From: Bradysia coprophila
Taxonomy: Eukaryota > Arthropoda > Insecta > Diptera > Sciaridae
Direction: 5' to 3'
NCBI RefSeq assembly: GCF_014529535.1
Contig: NW_023503608.1
Coordinates: forward strand, 3,596,001-3,660,000
Length of the DNA: 64,000 nucleotides
Part shown: positions 63,301 through 64,000 of the stretch, in pieces
How the letters are laid out: each line of letters opens with the position of its first letter
How positions within the stretch are numbered: the first letter of the stretch is position 1
Translations under genes and position numbers: made by a program
The notes under the pieces: generated by a model
Databases searched by the model: none
What the model saw: only the letters and a program-made list of their open reading frames with translations
What the model was told of the DNA's origin: nothing

Positions 63301-63864
63301 ACATGCATACTGTGCAACAAAAACATCATCCATATCAATGACGTAAAGCTTTTATACAAATTTCATTGATGATGGTCACATAATATGCCTGATATGGAAA
63401 ATGATACAGTGACTAAGGTCACTGTTACAATTGACGCGAAAATATTACTCACCAATGAATGTAACGATTCATTCAGTAATGACTTATTATGCACTTTGTG
63501 TGAGTGTAAGAACGGATGACCTAAAGCTCTCTTTAAGCGTTTCATCTATTTCCATTCTCGCATGCGTTTTTTTCATTGCTAAATGATCGTCAATCGTATA
63601 GTAAAAAGTAAGGAAAAATGTATATAATAAATGCTCGTCACATGCAGCATAGATCAGGTAAAACAAAAATAGGATAGAAAATCTAAGAGTGGTTACACTC
63701 ACGCACAGCCAGTGCTGTAAAATGACTGTCATTTTGTTGTTTCTTCAATGGGGAAGTCGGTAGTGATCCTAAACTTGGACTATGGGGTACACGAACACAA
63801 ACAGTTGGCACTGGTGCCATATTTTGAGGATTCATAGACTTAATGTTGTTATTGCTGGTCGAAA
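42359..63864 (-). CDS. SLO2: SLO2/KCNT sodium-activated potassium channel, C-terminal part (partial)
   Basis: Minus-strand exons, all in phase: 63864-63703, 54846-54661, 54610-54460, 51039-50932, 50547-50442, 49742-49363, 49302-49191, 49126-48941, 48873-48667, 44931-44791, 43494-43289, 43205-42926, 42860-42675, 42616-42433. The last either reads on to a stop at 42419 or splices to 42384-42359. About 870 codons are present. The pore and first RCK domain lie beyond position 64000. KCNT landmarks: SRRPSI in the inter-RCK linker, [85 protein letters not shown], and near the end [20 protein letters not shown]. The gating-ring RCK2 domain is thus complete. The tetrameric plasma-membrane channel opens with intracellular sodium and chloride. 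Introns reach 8.8, 3.7 and 3.4 kb. The donor after 42926 is GTTAAG, off consensus. Confidence 0.93.
44086..44162. repeat. 77-bp foldback in SLO2 intron
   Basis: CAACACCAGTCTCCAGTCA...CGGACAC pairs with GTGTCCG...GCCTGGAGACTGTTGTG, giving arms of about 37 bp with a few mismatches and a TGG-centred loop. It lies in the intron 44790-43495. Confidence 0.7.
55704..56084. mobile_element. MITE family A, copy 3, interrupted by a SINE
   Basis: Left end CACGACAGAGTAAA...CCAGTCAGGATGTCAAATAA and right end ACACTGACATAATT...AGGTCCCTAGTCAAATCAAG...ACTATGTCGTG match copies 1 and 2. The expected interior is replaced by about 245 bp holding a tRNA-like SINE (55738-55982). It lies in the 8.8-kb SLO2 intron. 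Confidence 0.7.
55738..55982 (-). mobile_element. tRNA-derived SINE
   Basis: Read on the minus strand, the head contains an A-box-like TGGCGCAGTG and, about 50 bases on, a B-box GGGTTCGAAAC, the split RNA polymerase III promoter of tRNA-derived SINEs. An unrelated body follows, and the element ends in TGCTGTC plus a run of seven T. No clear target-site duplication is seen, perhaps because part of the host MITE is deleted. Confidence 0.6.
56918..57110. mobile_element. 193-bp foldback (MITE-like) in SLO2 intron
   Basis: TACAGTCAGAGGCAGTG then AAATTTCAGCATGAATTTG on the left pairs with CAAATTCATGCTGAAATTCC then CTCTAACTGTA on the right, at about 90 percent by eye. Inner arms continue with CTGTTTTTCAACTGA / TCAACTGAAAAGCAG and CACACA / TGTGTG. 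Confidence 0.75.
59173..59294. mobile_element. About 120-bp foldback in SLO2 intron
   Basis: The inner arms TGATCGATTAAAGTGACA (from 59211) and its complement (from about 59241) are nearly exact. Outer arms (CAAACAAATTTGGAACGCCG on the left, TCATCAAAATTTATTTG on the right) pair with mismatches. The element is a long stem with a short ACTGAATGAGG loop. Confidence 0.7.
61775..61846 (-). repeat. tRNA-like sequence (CAT in anticodon position), probably pseudogene or SINE head
   Basis: 72 nt on the minus strand fold like a tRNA. A five-base anticodon stem CTTGC/GCAAG (perfect) holds the seven-base loop TTCATAC, and a B-box-like GGTCCAAATC is present. The acceptor stem (AGTCCTG with CAGGGCG) has about two mismatches and the T stem (TGGGG with CTCGT) also mispairs, so a working tRNA-Met is unlikely. 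Confidence 0.5.
62784..62922. repeat. Hairpin with internal TTTTCTCGATTTTCTTGAA direct repeat
   Basis: AGAGGCTATTTTTGAGA (about 62783) pairs with TCTCAAAAATAGGCCCT (ending about 62920). Inside, TTTTCTCGATTTTCTTGAA occurs twice in tandem (about 62814-62855) and its complement follows (TCGCGAAAATTCAAGAAAG). It is non-coding and lies in the SLO2 intron. Confidence 0.6.
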
Positions 63865-64000
63865 CTAAATTAGTTGTTGGAATTAATAATATTTAATGAA
63901 AAAGAAAAGTTTTTTTTTGGTAAGAAATAAAAAGAAATCTTTTTGCTATCAAAGAGAATTTTGTTGTCTTTTTCTATTTCATAAATAAATTTGGATTTGG

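Noticed and set aside
1..64000. CRISPR arrays, rRNA genes, bacterial operons, riboswitches
   Set aside because: No regularly spaced direct repeats, rRNA core sequence or prokaryotic gene organisation was seen.

Overview
The window is AT-rich eukaryotic nuclear DNA. Spliced genes have mostly short introns (about 50-110 nt) alongside a few long ones, and there are many foldback DNA elements and retroelement scraps. The protein relationships (Roquin, SLO2/KCNT, AGPAT3/4-type acyltransferase, TMEM70) and the short introns point to an insect, most likely a dipteran; a fungus-gnat-like fly would fit, but the species is inference. No bacterial operon, CRISPR or phage feature is present.

Layout. 0.4-1.0 kb: a minus-strand stretch that looks like a frameshifted gene remnant. 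1.1-2.7 kb: an intronless C2H2 zinc-finger gene (+). 3.3-4.1 kb: a TMEM70-like mitochondrial protein gene (-), converging on the zinc-finger gene. 4.3-4.9 kb: two foldback elements. 5.8-8.2 kb: a five-exon gene (-) that I reconstruct as a four-pass membrane domain joined to a complete receptor-type tyrosine kinase domain; this is the most unusual item here. 8.2-13.1 kb: intergenic DNA with several MITE-like foldbacks. 13.16-15.99 kb: an AGPAT-like acyltransferase gene (+) in four exons. 20.1-24.3 kb: a Roquin/RC3H gene (+) in three coding exons. 24.3-42.3 kb: a gene-poor, very AT-rich stretch with LINE remnants, a tandem repeat and foldbacks. 42.4-63.9 kb and beyond the right edge: the C-terminal two thirds of a sodium-activated potassium channel gene, SLO2/KCNT (-), in 14 or 15 visible exons. 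One intron of about 8.8 kb carries a SINE inserted in a MITE, another tRNA-like element and more foldbacks.

The genes are unrelated housekeeping, signalling and channel genes and do not form a functional cluster. Recurring repeats are: MITE family A (8845-9009, 10795-10995, 55704-56084 and a lone end at 16819-16857), family B (14414-14506 and 41340-41515), and many single foldbacks. Exon borders were placed by hand from GT/AG sites, reading phase and resemblance to known families. No transcript or database search was available.
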